In this document: positions 28,698 through 37,859 of the stretch, one piece after another
Numbering within the stretch: position 1 is the first letter of the stretch
Layout: each line of letters starts with the position of its first letter
Origin: an uncultured Porphyromonas sp.
Lineage (GTDB): Bacteria; Bacteroidota; Bacteroidia; Bacteroidales; Porphyromonadaceae
Direction: 5' to 3'
Assembly: GCF_902489635.1 (NCBI RefSeq)
Contig: NZ_CABUAN010000015.1
Location: 1 to 46,059, forward strand
Length of the DNA: 46,059 bases
Made by a program: the position numbers and the translations under genes
Notes under the pieces: model-generated
Seen by the model: only the letters and a program-made list of their open reading frames with translations
What the model was told of the DNA's origin: nothing
The model's database searches: none

Positions 28698-31118
28698 TTA
28701 AATAGCGGGGATGTAGACACGATAGGCCTCACGATCTGTCTGGATGAAGTAGACACCAGCAGGTAGTGAGAGCTCCATGTCACCAGAGAGTAGCTGCTGT
28801 GCAACCATCTCACCAGCTGACGTGTAGATAGCTACTGGACGCGCCTCGTCGCTATGTACGTAGAGCGTACCAGCTGCGGTAGCGATAGAGAGCTTGGCTG
28901 CTGCAACCTCCTCAATAGCTGTATTGCTCTGACCAGATAGTGTGACAATCGTCTTGACATCGCCAGAGGTTAGGACGAGCTGAGCTGTAGCCTTGGCATT
29001 AGCTGCGATGGTCTTGTCTGGCGTGTAGGTGACCTTGAGGGTCGCAGGCTCATTAGAGACGGCGATCTCGCTCTTGTCCACTGAGTAGTACTTAGCACCC
29101 TCACCCTCGATCGTACAGGTGATAGCGTCCATGAGGTTCTTCTGTGTGACGATCAGATCGACAGACTTATGCTCACCGACAGGTATCATCGTGAAGTCGA
29201 TCTCGCTCTGAGAGACCTTGATGTACTGCTCTGTCTCGGTCATTGCGTAGAGGTAAACCTCGTAGCTAGCTCCACCAGAAGTGAGGGTGAGCTTGCCGAT
29301 ACGCTCTTCGGGCGTCTTGGTGACAGCCGTCTTGAACTGAATCTCGAGAGCTCCACCCGTAGCGGGTAGCTCCTTGAGCTGTGCCGTAAAGCCTTCGCCA
29401 GAGCATGTCACCTGGATCGGATCTTTAAGGTCAGAAGCTAGGACTTGTAGAGTACCCTTGCCCTCTGATAGGTGGAGAGCCTTGCAGCTAGCAGAGACTG
29501 AGGGGAAGGGGAGCTTGTGGGCAACAAAGAGGCTAAACCAGCCCTTGTAAGTCATCTCTTTATAGCCCTCGGTCGTAAGGAGCTTAGCACTGTCGCGACA
29601 ACGCGCAGCTGCTACATAGCTATTGGCGACTATATCGCCACCGAATGGAACCATAGCCTTACTTACCATCGGGTAGTCTTGTATAGAGCCCTCTGAGAGG
29701 TTGAGGTCTAGTACACGATAGTAGGTCTGCGCACCTAGAGCATAGGCATGCAAGATGACACGATCTCCCTGCGTAGAGATAGCCGTACAGTTGGAGATTC
29801 CCTTCTCTGGGAGGAGTGTATGCCACTCCGCATTGGGCTTGCCCGTAGCTTTGTCTATTGCTAGAGCATAGCCTCTGTGCATCTTGGTTTTTTGCTCGAG
29901 GATCACATTTCCCTCAGTATCAACAAGAGCTCCAACACAGCGACCTGCGATATAGACCTTGTCCTTGCCGACAGCTATGCCATCGACAAAAGCTACAGCC
30001 TTGACATCAATCTGAGAGATCCACGAGACCTTTAGATCTGTGTCTAGGCAGAGGGTGACAAGGCTCTCCTTATCGCTAGGGATGAGTTGCTTGCCATCGA
30101 TGGTGATAGGGGTCTTCGCTTTACTTCCTGTGAAGCGTCCAGCCGCATAGAGCTTGCCGTCTTGATACTTGATGACCGTTAGCATAGAGCGCCCGATGGG
30201 GTCTCCCTGCTCGGTGAGATACTTGAGAAGGTTACCTTTGTTGTCAAACTTGAGGATGAAGAAGTCTCCAATCTGTTTCTGTGAGTCACCATTCCACCCG
30301 ACATTGTTCTTCGCCTTGATGGTTGTCTCGCCGATGGTTATGGCCGTGCGGACGGCTCCACAGACATAGACGTTGCCCTCGGGATCTACAGCCGTGCCCT
30401 TGAAGTCGCAGCCCGTAGGGGTCCCGTAGCTATAGCGAGTTGCATCGGGCATAGGGGTGTGGTCTACTTCGAAAGCTTTGTGATACTCGATCTGTCCCGC
30501 AGCACTAACCTTGACAAGGAGTGGTATGATCTTGCGACGCGTAGCTCCTGCGGAGGCGTCGTCGCCAACTCCGACAAATAGAGACTTCATCTCTATATCG
30601 TAAGGAGTGCCGTCAGCCTGCACCAGGCGTAGCGTGTCTGTATTGCTCTTAGACTTAGCCTGAGCATCGCGTGCCATCAAGATGGTCACAAAGCCTCCGT
30701 CGGGAGTAGCCGTGATGCAGTTGACATTGTTTGCTATCTCTCCGCGGCTGTTGTATATGTGCCAGAGTAGCTTGCCCTCAGGAGTCAGTTTGTAGATAGT
30801 GAGGGCGGTGTTGCCGTTGGTAGCCGAGCCGTCATCGCCATAGGAGATTGCTTTGTCAGCATCGCTGGATGCGTCAAAGTTGAAGACTGAGCTAGCGTCC
30901 GTGCGCTCCTTACTGTAGAAGGCATTGCTCGCAAAGAGATTGCCATCCATTGAGGCGACCACCTGCTGAGGTACTTGCATACGGTCTACACTATTGGAGA
31001 CAAGACGGTACCAGAGGAAGTTCTTTGCGACACCCTCGTCTGGAGTCTGAGCTATCGTCACACTCGCAGTACAGAAGAGCGTGAGGAGTATAAGTAATAC
31101 TGGTAGTTGTTTTCGCAT
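28698..31118 (-). CDS. T9SS-secreted surface protein with propeller-like and Ig-like regions
   Basis: This 806-residue protein has a signal peptide (MRKQLPVLLILLTLFCTASVTIAQ). The start at 31118 was chosen over the longer frame because it begins this peptide and avoids overlapping the DUF6850 gene. Residues ~50-490 carry repeated strands like GNVYVCGAV, GKLYAAGRF, KVYIAGRCVG, resembling SBBP/Delta-60-type beta-propellers. Residues ~510-740 contain Ig-like regions (SQSEIDFTMIPVGEHKSVDLIVTQ...). The last ~70 residues are a T9SS type A sorting domain (KLSIATAAGTLYVHSDEARPVAIYTSAGEMVAQQLL...GVYFIQT). It should be exported by T9SS and attached at the surface. As last gene of the TonB-receptor operon it is a candidate surface ligand-binding partner of the receptor. 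Confidence 0.82.
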   Translation of the reverse strand: MRKQLPVLLILLTLFCTASVTIAQTPDEGVAKNFLWYRLVSNSVDRMQVPQQVVASMDGNLFASNAFYSKERTDASSVFNFDASSDADKAISYGDDGSATNGNTALTIYKLTPEGKLLWHIYNSRGEIANNVNCITATPDGGFVTILMARDAQAKSKSNTDTLRLVQADGTPYDIEMKSLFVGVGDDASAGATRRKIIPLLVKVSAAGQIEYHKAFEVDHTPMPDATRYSYGTPTGCDFKGTAVDPEGNVYVCGAVRTAITIGETTIKAKNNVGWNGDSQKQIGDFFILKFDNKGNLLKYLTEQGDPIGRSMLTVIKYQDGKLYAAGRFTGSKAKTPITIDGKQLIPSDKESLVTLCLDTDLKVSWISQIDVKAVAFVDGIAVGKDKVYIAGRCVGALVDTEGNVILEQKTKMHRGYALAIDKATGKPNAEWHTLLPEKGISNCTAISTQGDRVILHAYALGAQTYYRVLDLNLSEGSIQDYPMVSKAMVPFGGDIVANSYVAAARCRDSAKLLTTEGYKEMTYKGWFSLFVAHKLPFPSVSASCKALHLSEGKGTLQVLASDLKDPIQVTCSGEGFTAQLKELPATGGALEIQFKTAVTKTPEERIGKLTLTSGGASYEVYLYAMTETEQYIKVSQSEIDFTMIPVGEHKSVDLIVTQKNLMDAITCTIEGEGAKYYSVDKSEIAVSNEPATLKVTYTPDKTIAANAKATAQLVLTSGDVKTIVTLSGQSNTAIEEVAAAKLSIATAAGTLYVHSDEARPVAIYTSAGEMVAQQLLSGDMELSLPAGVYFIQTDREAYRVYIPAI

Positions 31119-31149
31119 ACTGAAGATATTTGATTGTTTGGATTTACTA

Positions 31150-32742
31150 TTAGAATGAGATGCCACAGCGTATGGCTCCGTAGTTGCTACCACACAGACT
31201 CGTCTGCATATGGAGGTAGTCTAGTGAGAGCCACAGCGCATAGCTACTGCCGAGCTGATAGCCGTGAGTCATAGAGAGCCCGTAGGTCATCTGCGTGGAA
31301 CTAGCTATCTGGAAGGCTCGCTCCAGTGTCTCAGCATAAGTAGGTATAGGCTGATGCTGAGGTGCTAACTGTAGCGAAGGGTGTCCCGTCTTTGCCCATA
31401 CACTATAAGTAGGTGTCAGAGAGACAAAGTACTGCCCACGATAAAAGCTAACATACGGAGCCAATGTCCCTCCTAGATGGTAGAAGAGCCGCTCTGCTTG
31501 GGGTAGCAAGTCCTCCTCGTGTAGTCGATAGCCGAGCGAAGTGGATACGCCCCACGACCAAGGCGTGCGAGGCGTGTCCTGACTATCCCAAAAGCCTTTA
31601 GCACCAAACTCTAAGGTCTGGCCATAGTATGACCGCTCAGTGGCTATGCGTGGGTAGATATTTCCCTTAGGATCACCGAAGAGGTGGACAGCACCTCGAC
31701 GTATGTCGCCCTGTGTGTAGAGTGCTACGCCCCAACGCCCCAGTCGTGCTGAGCGAGCGGTGTACCCCGCCTGCAGATCTATCGTGTGACTGGAGAGTGT
31801 CGAGAGGGGGAGGTTGTTGAGCTCTCGTATGATACGGTCGGTCGTTAGCAGATGCCACGCAGCCAAAGCATAGAAGCCTTGACGCGCCTCACTAGTAGGG
31901 GTTAGCCCGAGCGATATGCCATAAGATAGCCCTTGATAGAAGAGCGACGTATTGCCTCCCCTAAAGCGATAGTAGTCTCCCCCGATGCCCGTAAAGTGAT
32001 ATTCACTAGCCACTCCGAGCTCACTCAGGAAGCCTACCTGATTGTTTTGCTTGTAGCGACCTAGCGTACCTGCTAGAGCTAGCGCATAGTCGGTAAGTTG
32101 ATAGCCGATGCCGATCTGCCCCTCCAGGTGTGTAGCCAGATTGCGAGGGCGAGGGTCTTGCGTGCGGTAGGCAAAGGTGGCGCGATAGTCAGCTGTCAGG
32201 GAGAGTAGCCAATTGCCGAGACGATGCACCGTACCTGCGCCAAAGGTGTAGAGATCTTGGTGCAGACGCGCTGTATGCGCCGTGTCTCCCATGACGTAGG
32301 GCGCGAGGAGGGGGTAGTCTGTCGTCTCGTTGAAGCGTATCCCCTCCGTAGCACGATAAGTGTAGGAGGCAGCACCCCAAGCGAAGTTGTTGCGCTGACG
32401 CAAAGCACTTTCGATATGCACCGACCCATCGATGTCTTGCTTGCCCAGTTGCGGGATCATTGTCTCGCCTCTATCTCGCCGCATAGCTCCGCCCAGCGAG
32501 AGGTCTGTACGAGAGCCTCGCTCTGAGAAAAAGTAGAGCGGCGACACTACTGGCGATACCGATAGGTCGTAGCCAGGTCGCCTCTGCTCTAGGAGCGACC
32601 CCGCCACCGAGAGGGTATCAGCAGGTCGTGAGGTCATCTCTGGCTCTTGCTGCTGCCCATAGAGCGAGCTCGTAAGCATACCTAGGAGACAGAGTAAGAG
32701 CGCAAGAGATCTGCTAAAACAAACCGAAGAATGATGCACCAT
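31150..32742 (-). CDS. DUF6850 outer-membrane beta-barrel protein
   Basis: This 530-residue protein has a signal peptide (residues ~10-29, ending SLYGQ) and a body made of alternating, aromatic-rich strands ending GAIRCGISF, typical of an outer-membrane barrel ending in Phe. The segment FFSERGSRTDLSLGGAMRRDRGETMIPQLGKQ and the following strands fit DUF6850, a Bacteroidota family found beside DUF4876 genes. Function unknown. It lies 17 bases after the DUF4876 gene and 31 before the T9SS protein gene. It is not a TonB receptor: no plug domain is seen. Confidence 0.75.
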   Translation of the reverse strand: MVHHSSVCFSRSLALLLCLLGMLTSSLYGQQQEPEMTSRPADTLSVAGSLLEQRRPGYDLSVSPVVSPLYFFSERGSRTDLSLGGAMRRDRGETMIPQLGKQDIDGSVHIESALRQRNNFAWGAASYTYRATEGIRFNETTDYPLLAPYVMGDTAHTARLHQDLYTFGAGTVHRLGNWLLSLTADYRATFAYRTQDPRPRNLATHLEGQIGIGYQLTDYALALAGTLGRYKQNNQVGFLSELGVASEYHFTGIGGDYYRFRGGNTSLFYQGLSYGISLGLTPTSEARQGFYALAAWHLLTTDRIIRELNNLPLSTLSSHTIDLQAGYTARSARLGRWGVALYTQGDIRRGAVHLFGDPKGNIYPRIATERSYYGQTLEFGAKGFWDSQDTPRTPWSWGVSTSLGYRLHEEDLLPQAERLFYHLGGTLAPYVSFYRGQYFVSLTPTYSVWAKTGHPSLQLAPQHQPIPTYAETLERAFQIASSTQMTYGLSMTHGYQLGSSYALWLSLDYLHMQTSLCGSNYGAIRCGISF

Positions 32743-32759
32743 AATCTATCGAAGAGACC

Positions 32760-34076
32760 TTACTGCTCAATAGGCACGACCCCATCATAAGTCTTAGTCG
32801 TGCAGGGTGTACCCTTAGCATTGATCGCTGTACCTTGCTCCTCAATGAGCGAGGCCGTGACCATCGGGTTGAAGTCCTCGAACGAGTTATTGGTGTCCTG
32901 CAGGATCACATGTCCCTCGGCATCCTTGCCTAGGTACTTACGTCGTACGCTGTGGAAGTAGCGATCTTTCTGTCCGTCTACTGTGCCACAGTTTGTATAG
33001 CCAGCGTCTATCGTCTCGGGTAGGATCGTCCACTGATGCACCGCCTCGACACTGCAATTGACTCCATCTATGATCCAATCGTTGGGTAGCTTATAGCATG
33101 AGCCTGACATATCATAGCTATTCCCATTGTGTGTCAAGACGTAGGTGTAGTCATACTTGTAGTCCTTGAGGTACTCCTCCTTAGTTATCGGCATACGGGC
33201 TATAGCGTACGATGCAAAGCCTCTATTGTGTAGGATGAAAAACGACTTCGTGTAGCAATACCACTTATCAAGGTTAGGCACTGTGGGACTATCAAAGTCT
33301 TGATGTGCCGGTGAGCTAGACACGTCATACCACTCAAAGTCAGCCTTGGATAGGTCGAAAGCATTGGGGTTATTCACCTTGTGGTCGATGCCTATGTCGC
33401 ACAGTATCAGTCGCTCGCCAGGCTTCACGGGGTGCTCCTTACCACTGCCCGGGATGACATAGACGGCGTGTACTGCCATGGCTTCTTGACGTATGTCTGG
33501 CTTGTAGTCAAACTTGTTTGCGGGGTTAAATCCACTCTCACAGAAGGCGACCCCGTCTGCATAAAGGACTTTGTCTGTTCCATTGTAGAGAACCACATAG
33601 CTGGTCCCATGATACTGCTTGCCTGCAGGGGTCAGTGTGCCCGTAAAGAAAATCTCCTGAATGACAAAGTCCTGAACCGTAGGCACGATGCGTAGCTCTA
33701 GGCGTAGCTTGAGTGGCTCGGTCGTTTGGTCGGTCACCTCCATATTCTCAATCTGTGCGACCAGTCGTCCCTCCATTGAGACCCCTTTGAGCTTATAGCG
33801 GCAGTTTGCTGTGTAGTTTAGGTTGTACAGTCCAGGAGCGAGCTTGATACCCTCCAGCGTCTTATACTCCACGTCCTGACCCGTGGTGATGTTGCGTATC
33901 GTGAGGAGTTCCTCTTGTATGGTCAAGTCCGTGACATCCTCAGGCAGTGTGCGCTCGAAGAGGCAAGCGATGGTCTTTTGTTCCTTGGGATTGTCTGGTG
34001 TGACTGGGTCTGGACGACAGGCGGTCACAGTGACCAGCAGGGCTGGTAAAAGTAGTATATACAGTAATCGTTTCAT
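32760..34076 (-). CDS. DUF4876 family lipoprotein
   Basis: This 438-residue lipoprotein has lipobox TVTAC with Cys20. An N-terminal domain of ~110 residues looks Ig-like (YKTLEGIKLAPGLYNLNYTANCRYKLKG...). The DUF4876-type body follows: VQDFVIQEIFFTGTLTPAGKQYHGTSYVVLYNGTDKVLYADGVAFCESGFN... and ...WIIDGVNCSVEAV. The LTD-like strand pattern suggests a surface or periplasmic binding module. It is 22 bases after the TonB receptor gene and co-transcribed with it, as a SusD-like partner would be, but it has no SusD signature. Confidence 0.8.
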   Translation of the reverse strand: MKRLLYILLLPALLVTVTACRPDPVTPDNPKEQKTIACLFERTLPEDVTDLTIQEELLTIRNITTGQDVEYKTLEGIKLAPGLYNLNYTANCRYKLKGVSMEGRLVAQIENMEVTDQTTEPLKLRLELRIVPTVQDFVIQEIFFTGTLTPAGKQYHGTSYVVLYNGTDKVLYADGVAFCESGFNPANKFDYKPDIRQEAMAVHAVYVIPGSGKEHPVKPGERLILCDIGIDHKVNNPNAFDLSKADFEWYDVSSSPAHQDFDSPTVPNLDKWYCYTKSFFILHNRGFASYAIARMPITKEEYLKDYKYDYTYVLTHNGNSYDMSGSCYKLPNDWIIDGVNCSVEAVHQWTILPETIDAGYTNCGTVDGQKDRYFHSVRRKYLGKDAEGHVILQDTNNSFEDFNPMVTASLIEEQGTAINAKGTPCTTKTYDGVVPIEQ

Positions 34077-34098
34077 AGAGATCTATTTGTTGAGTTGA

Positions 34099-36906
34099 TT
34101 ATATCTTAATGCGTAGCTCCATGCCAAAGTAAGGCGTGGCAGTACGTCTGAGTGTAGCCGTCCCCACCTTGTAGTCGGGCAGGTAGTCTAAGACATTGTT
34201 GGCAAAGAGCGATAGCGTAAAGAGCTTGCCCAGCTGCTTGGATACTTTTAGATTGATCCCAAGAGCTAGAGGTATGCGACTCGGCTTAAAGAGCGTGTCA
34301 CTATAGCGTATCAAGAGATGCTGCAGATAGGTGTCTCGCTCTGACTCCGATGTGTAGGGGTGTAGCTTGCCGTCGTGCACATCTAGGTAAGCTATCGGAC
34401 GACCATCCTGGGGGAGGCGGCGACGAGAGACCAGCCAGGTACTCTCTATGGCAGTCGTCAGGATAAGTCCCCACTGCGGGATCTGCGTGTCGAGGAGTAG
34501 GTTAGTCGAGAGCGACTGATTTTCCGATCCATCCTGCCAGTTGTAGAGCCCTAAGTATTGATCCGATAGGATTACATCTCCGTAGACTCCAGAGACGGCA
34601 TAGAAGAGCGGTACGCTATTCGAGTAGGTAGAGCGAAACCATGCGCCCCCGAGGATCAGACTCGTATTGATCACGGGGATGCGCTCCGTCATAAGTTGAA
34701 ACTCTACACCCTCCTTGCGGATCATACTGCCATTCTCTGGGCGACTCGTCGACTCGATACGCGCAGCGGGAGTGTAGGGGATGGTAGAGATGTCGGGCTG
34801 TCCCGTCAGCTGGGTATAGTCGATCGCCGAGGCGTCATACTTATTATAGGCATAGACCTGTGCCGTGGAGCGGTATCTAAAGCCCGTGGTCATCAACTCG
34901 CGAAAGTAACTCACGGAGACTTTGTTACGTCCCCACTCGGCCGAGAGACGTAGGTCTAGCTTCTGATTGCGCGTAGCGCGTAGCTTATAGTTCGTTGCGT
35001 CCTCTATGTAGGTGCGGACGTAGTATAGACTGCGCTCATAAGGTGCATTGATGTCGTAGTAAGCTAGCTGCGTTATATCTATGTAGCGCGGGTCGGGGTA
35101 TAGATAGTTGAGTGTAGGCATACGAGTCGTCAGGCCCCAGCCGGCATCGAGTGAGAGCTTGAGATCTCGTGACAGCAGCTCCCAGGTAGGCAAGCTCCAG
35201 CGCAGGTTGACACGTGGATCTAGGTAAGGCTTATAGCTCAGCGTGTACTGTGGTGCTAAGCCTAAGAGCATGGAGAGTCGTACGCCTGCCTCTAGCTGGA
35301 GCGTATGCGCTCCGAGCGGTTGCCTGTATAGATCCTCCGCATAGAGTGCTAGCTGCTGCAAGGCGGGAATCTGGTAGTAGGGTCGTGGACGACTGTCCCA
35401 CGCTTTGGGAAAGAGTGGATAGGAGAGGTCGTAGACCTGCCCGCGACCGAAGTTTTTGGACAGTTCATAGTTAAAGCCTCCCTTCAACTTATGCGAAGCT
35501 TTTCCCCACTCTATATTATATAGTGTCTGGCCCTTGGCAAAAAGCGTCAGAGGCTTACCATCGCTCACATAGTCTGCTATATACTCACCGCCGATCAGTC
35601 TAGCCTCGTGCTCGCCAGCCTGGTCGCCCGTAGGGGTTATAGACATGCGGTCTGGAGCTACGAGACGGCGCTGATGTAGGTAGTCAAACTGCTGCGCAGC
35701 GGATAGTGTTAGCTCCACCCGTTGTAGGCCCTCCCTGCGGCCTGACGGAGCGTATATATAGCGTGAGGTGAGTGCTATACGGTTGTAGTCTGTGCGGTAC
35801 TCATCGGTGCGTCCGTAGGAGAGGTCGGGGTCTACCTTATTCTTGTCAAAGGTACCCGTATAGTCTCCACTCACCTCCCATCTATGCGCTTGGTCACTAC
35901 TCGTACCGTGATAGCGCAGTGAGCCAGTCAAGCGCCGGTAAGTTTCAAAGGGAACACGTGGATCGGGCTTAGCATCTAGATAGCTCACATCCCCATTGAG
36001 GATGTGGTGCTGGGAGGGTGTGAGGGCAAAGCCTTTCTCCACAGAGGCCAGCTTGCTATAACCATCTACCTTAAAGCGACTCAGCATAGGCGAGGCTTGT
36101 CGCTTACGATGCACCAGCACCACACCCGAGGTGATATTGCCATACTCTACGGAGGGGACACCACGGATGAACTCGACCCGCTCTATATTGTCCGTCTGTA
36201 GCGTGCGCATATCCACACCTCGATTCACATTGACCTTGCCAGCACCAAGGAGCGAGCCAGACGGCGAGGCTGTGTACTGCATATCCGCATCCGTGTTGAG
36301 CGGAGCTCCATCTACCATAAAGAGGGTACCCAGCGAACTGATGGCGTAGTCTTGGTTGTTCGTCTTATTGCCCTGCATATTGATAGTGCCTGTCTCACGG
36401 AGCAAGAGGTTATTGACCCCACTCATATTAGGTATGCTACTCTTGCCACCAGGTAGGAGTGCCGTCAGGTCGGAGAAGCTACTAGGCTGCAGATGATCGA
36501 TAGCTGCCCGCTCGATCGTCGAGGAGCTGGTCAGCTGTCGTCCCTCCTGCGCAGTCACGACCACCTCTCCTAGTATCTGCTCCAGCTTAAAGGGGATGCG
36601 CAGGTATTGGTCTCGCTGCAAGGTGATCGTCTGCTCCTTGCGCAGACCTGCGTAGCGCACCTGTAGGCGGTATCGCCCCGCTAGTACAGACTGAAAGGCA
36701 AAGCGTCCGTCATCATCCGTGTAGGTCACGACATCTTTATGCCCCTCGGCAGAGAGAGCCACTAGAGCGTAGGCTATCGGCTCGCTAGTAGTCGCATCGT
36801 ACACCATCCCGGTGAAGGTATGACGGGCACCCTGAGCATATAGACTCCAGGAGAGCAATGAAAAGAGTATGTAGGATAGAAGAACTCTACGGATAGACCT
36901 ACTCAT
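34099..36906 (-). CDS. TonB-dependent outer-membrane receptor with N-terminal regulatory-like domain
   Basis: This 935-residue receptor starts at 36906 (MSRSIRR...LLSWSLYAQG signal peptide). The frame continues 41 codons upstream, but that part crosses the predicted promoter. After the signal come a carboxypeptidase-regulatory-like domain (residues ~28-105: FTGMVYDATTSEPIAYALVALSAEG...DDDGRFAFQSVLAGRYRLQV), then the plug (VVVTAQEGRQLTSSSTIERAAIDHLQPSSFSDLTALLPGG) and a long barrel ending YFGMELRIKI. It should import a ligand across the outer membrane using TonB-ExbBD energy. It heads an operon with DUF4876, DUF6850 and a T9SS protein. The substrate is not evident; SusC-type sugar import is unlikely because SusD is absent. 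Confidence 0.92.
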   Translation of the reverse strand: MSRSIRRVLLSYILFSLLSWSLYAQGARHTFTGMVYDATTSEPIAYALVALSAEGHKDVVTYTDDDGRFAFQSVLAGRYRLQVRYAGLRKEQTITLQRDQYLRIPFKLEQILGEVVVTAQEGRQLTSSSTIERAAIDHLQPSSFSDLTALLPGGKSSIPNMSGVNNLLLRETGTINMQGNKTNNQDYAISSLGTLFMVDGAPLNTDADMQYTASPSGSLLGAGKVNVNRGVDMRTLQTDNIERVEFIRGVPSVEYGNITSGVVLVHRKRQASPMLSRFKVDGYSKLASVEKGFALTPSQHHILNGDVSYLDAKPDPRVPFETYRRLTGSLRYHGTSSDQAHRWEVSGDYTGTFDKNKVDPDLSYGRTDEYRTDYNRIALTSRYIYAPSGRREGLQRVELTLSAAQQFDYLHQRRLVAPDRMSITPTGDQAGEHEARLIGGEYIADYVSDGKPLTLFAKGQTLYNIEWGKASHKLKGGFNYELSKNFGRGQVYDLSYPLFPKAWDSRPRPYYQIPALQQLALYAEDLYRQPLGAHTLQLEAGVRLSMLLGLAPQYTLSYKPYLDPRVNLRWSLPTWELLSRDLKLSLDAGWGLTTRMPTLNYLYPDPRYIDITQLAYYDINAPYERSLYYVRTYIEDATNYKLRATRNQKLDLRLSAEWGRNKVSVSYFRELMTTGFRYRSTAQVYAYNKYDASAIDYTQLTGQPDISTIPYTPAARIESTSRPENGSMIRKEGVEFQLMTERIPVINTSLILGGAWFRSTYSNSVPLFYAVSGVYGDVILSDQYLGLYNWQDGSENQSLSTNLLLDTQIPQWGLILTTAIESTWLVSRRRLPQDGRPIAYLDVHDGKLHPYTSESERDTYLQHLLIRYSDTLFKPSRIPLALGINLKVSKQLGKLFTLSLFANNVLDYLPDYKVGTATLRRTATPYFGMELRIKI

Positions 36907-36928
36907 AGGAGAAGCATAAAAACCTCTG

Positions 36929-36936
36929 CAAAGGTA
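36929..36936 (-). promoter_or_regulatory. Bacteroidota promoter of the TonB operon
   Basis: TACCTTTG on the minus strand, 23 bases before the ATG, with TTTC 19 bases upstream of it as the -33 element. This is the best-spaced promoter in the window and supports the start at 36906. Confidence 0.65.
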
Positions 36937-37056
36937 CGGCGGCTTCGCCCCCGAAGAAATAACTACTAGTAGGTATTTTGACCTCTTCCACTCATTGATA
37001 TTGGGTAGGAGCTGTGAGCAAGGAGTCAAAAGTTCGGCCTGCTCCCTGGCTGGACA

Positions 37057-37250
37057 AATACAACGCCGACTCGTTACAATAATTTAGAGTTGACGACATA
37101 TCGATACGGAGCTGTGTCGGGGAAAAGTGATATCCACGTGGAGATTTGAGATTCTCCACGTGGATATTCGAGAAAGGAGGTAATCGGACGAATTCCCCCG
37201 TAAAGATATGTAAATAGTGGTTAGTGGTTAGAAGTTAGAGGTTATAGAGC
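37057..37250. repeat. Dispersed composite repeat, copy 3 (short array)
   Basis: The left flank (AATACAACGC...ACAATAATTTAGA...GTCGGGGAAAAGTG) matches 24319-24391, but only two palindromes (ATATCCACGTGGAGAT and TTCTCCACGTGGATAT, centres 22 bp apart) remain at 37131-37168. The right flank and heptamers (37213-37242) are conserved. Compared with copy 2 several 22-bp units are missing as whole units. Confidence 0.85.
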
Positions 37251-37355
37251 GGAGCCTCGGGATTGACGGGAAGCTGGCTGGTGGGTCGGGACACGTTTTT
37301 GGCGGGAACGGGCGATATCTACGTGGAGATTTATCCGAAGAGACAAGAGACAAAA

Positions 37356-37396
37356 AAGCACCGCCTGCGTAGGAGTGACCTACACGGGCGGTGCTT
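37356..37396 (-). terminator. Terminator of mscL (rsmG-MBL-gcvP-mscL operon)
   Basis: A long stem, AAGCACCGCC with GGCGGTGCTT plus partly paired inner arms, is followed on the minus strand by TTTTTTG. Confidence 0.8.
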
Positions 37397-37425
37397 TAGT
37401 TATGTAGCCTACAGATCGAGGCGGC

Positions 37426-37851
37426 TTACTGCTTCTTGTCGAGCAGGTTGCGGATCTCGGTCAGTAGCTTGACCTCGTCAGAGGGCTCGGGAGCGGGTGC
37501 TTCGGGCTCCTCATGCTTTCTCCTCAGACTATTGATCGCACGGATCATCATGAAGATGACCAGCGCGATGATGAGGAAGTCGACGACGTTCTGAATGAAG
37601 AGTCCGTAGTTGAGCGTCGTAGCTGCGACGATCTCCTCGCCAGCGGCATTGAACTCAGCGGGCTTGATCACATAAGCGAGCTCGGAGAAGTTGATACCAC
37701 CCGTAAATAGCCCAATCACGGGCATCAGGATGTCGTCAACAAGTGAGGAGACAATCTTGCCAAAGGCTCCGCCGATGATGATACCGACTGCCATATCCAT
37801 GACATTGCCACGGAGGACAAACTCCTTGAATTCTTGCTTGAAACTAGCCAT
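37426..37851 (-). CDS. mscL: Large-conductance mechanosensitive channel
   Basis: This 141-residue protein matches MscL: N-terminal FKEFVLRGNVMDMAVGIIIGGAFGKIVSSLVDDILMPVIGL (TM1), a periplasmic loop, TM2 NVVDFLIIALVIFMMIRAIN, and a C-terminal helix (DEVKLLTEIRNLLDKK). It opens under membrane tension to release solutes in hypo-osmotic shock. It is 8 bases after gcvP and followed by a strong terminator. Confidence 0.95.
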   Translation of the reverse strand: MASFKQEFKEFVLRGNVMDMAVGIIIGGAFGKIVSSLVDDILMPVIGLFTGGINFSELAYVIKPAEFNAAGEEIVAATTLNYGLFIQNVVDFLIIALVIFMMIRAINSLRRKHEEPEAPAPEPSDEVKLLTEIRNLLDKKQ

Positions 37852-37859
37852 AGTGTTGT

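Larger units (their letters stand above)
36907..37425. other. 519-bp gene-free stretch
   Basis: It contains the promoter and leader of the TonB operon, then a copy of the dispersed composite repeat (37057-37250), then ~100 bases with one lone CTACGTGGAG element near 37319, and the mscL terminator. No real gene is visible. Confidence 0.75.
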
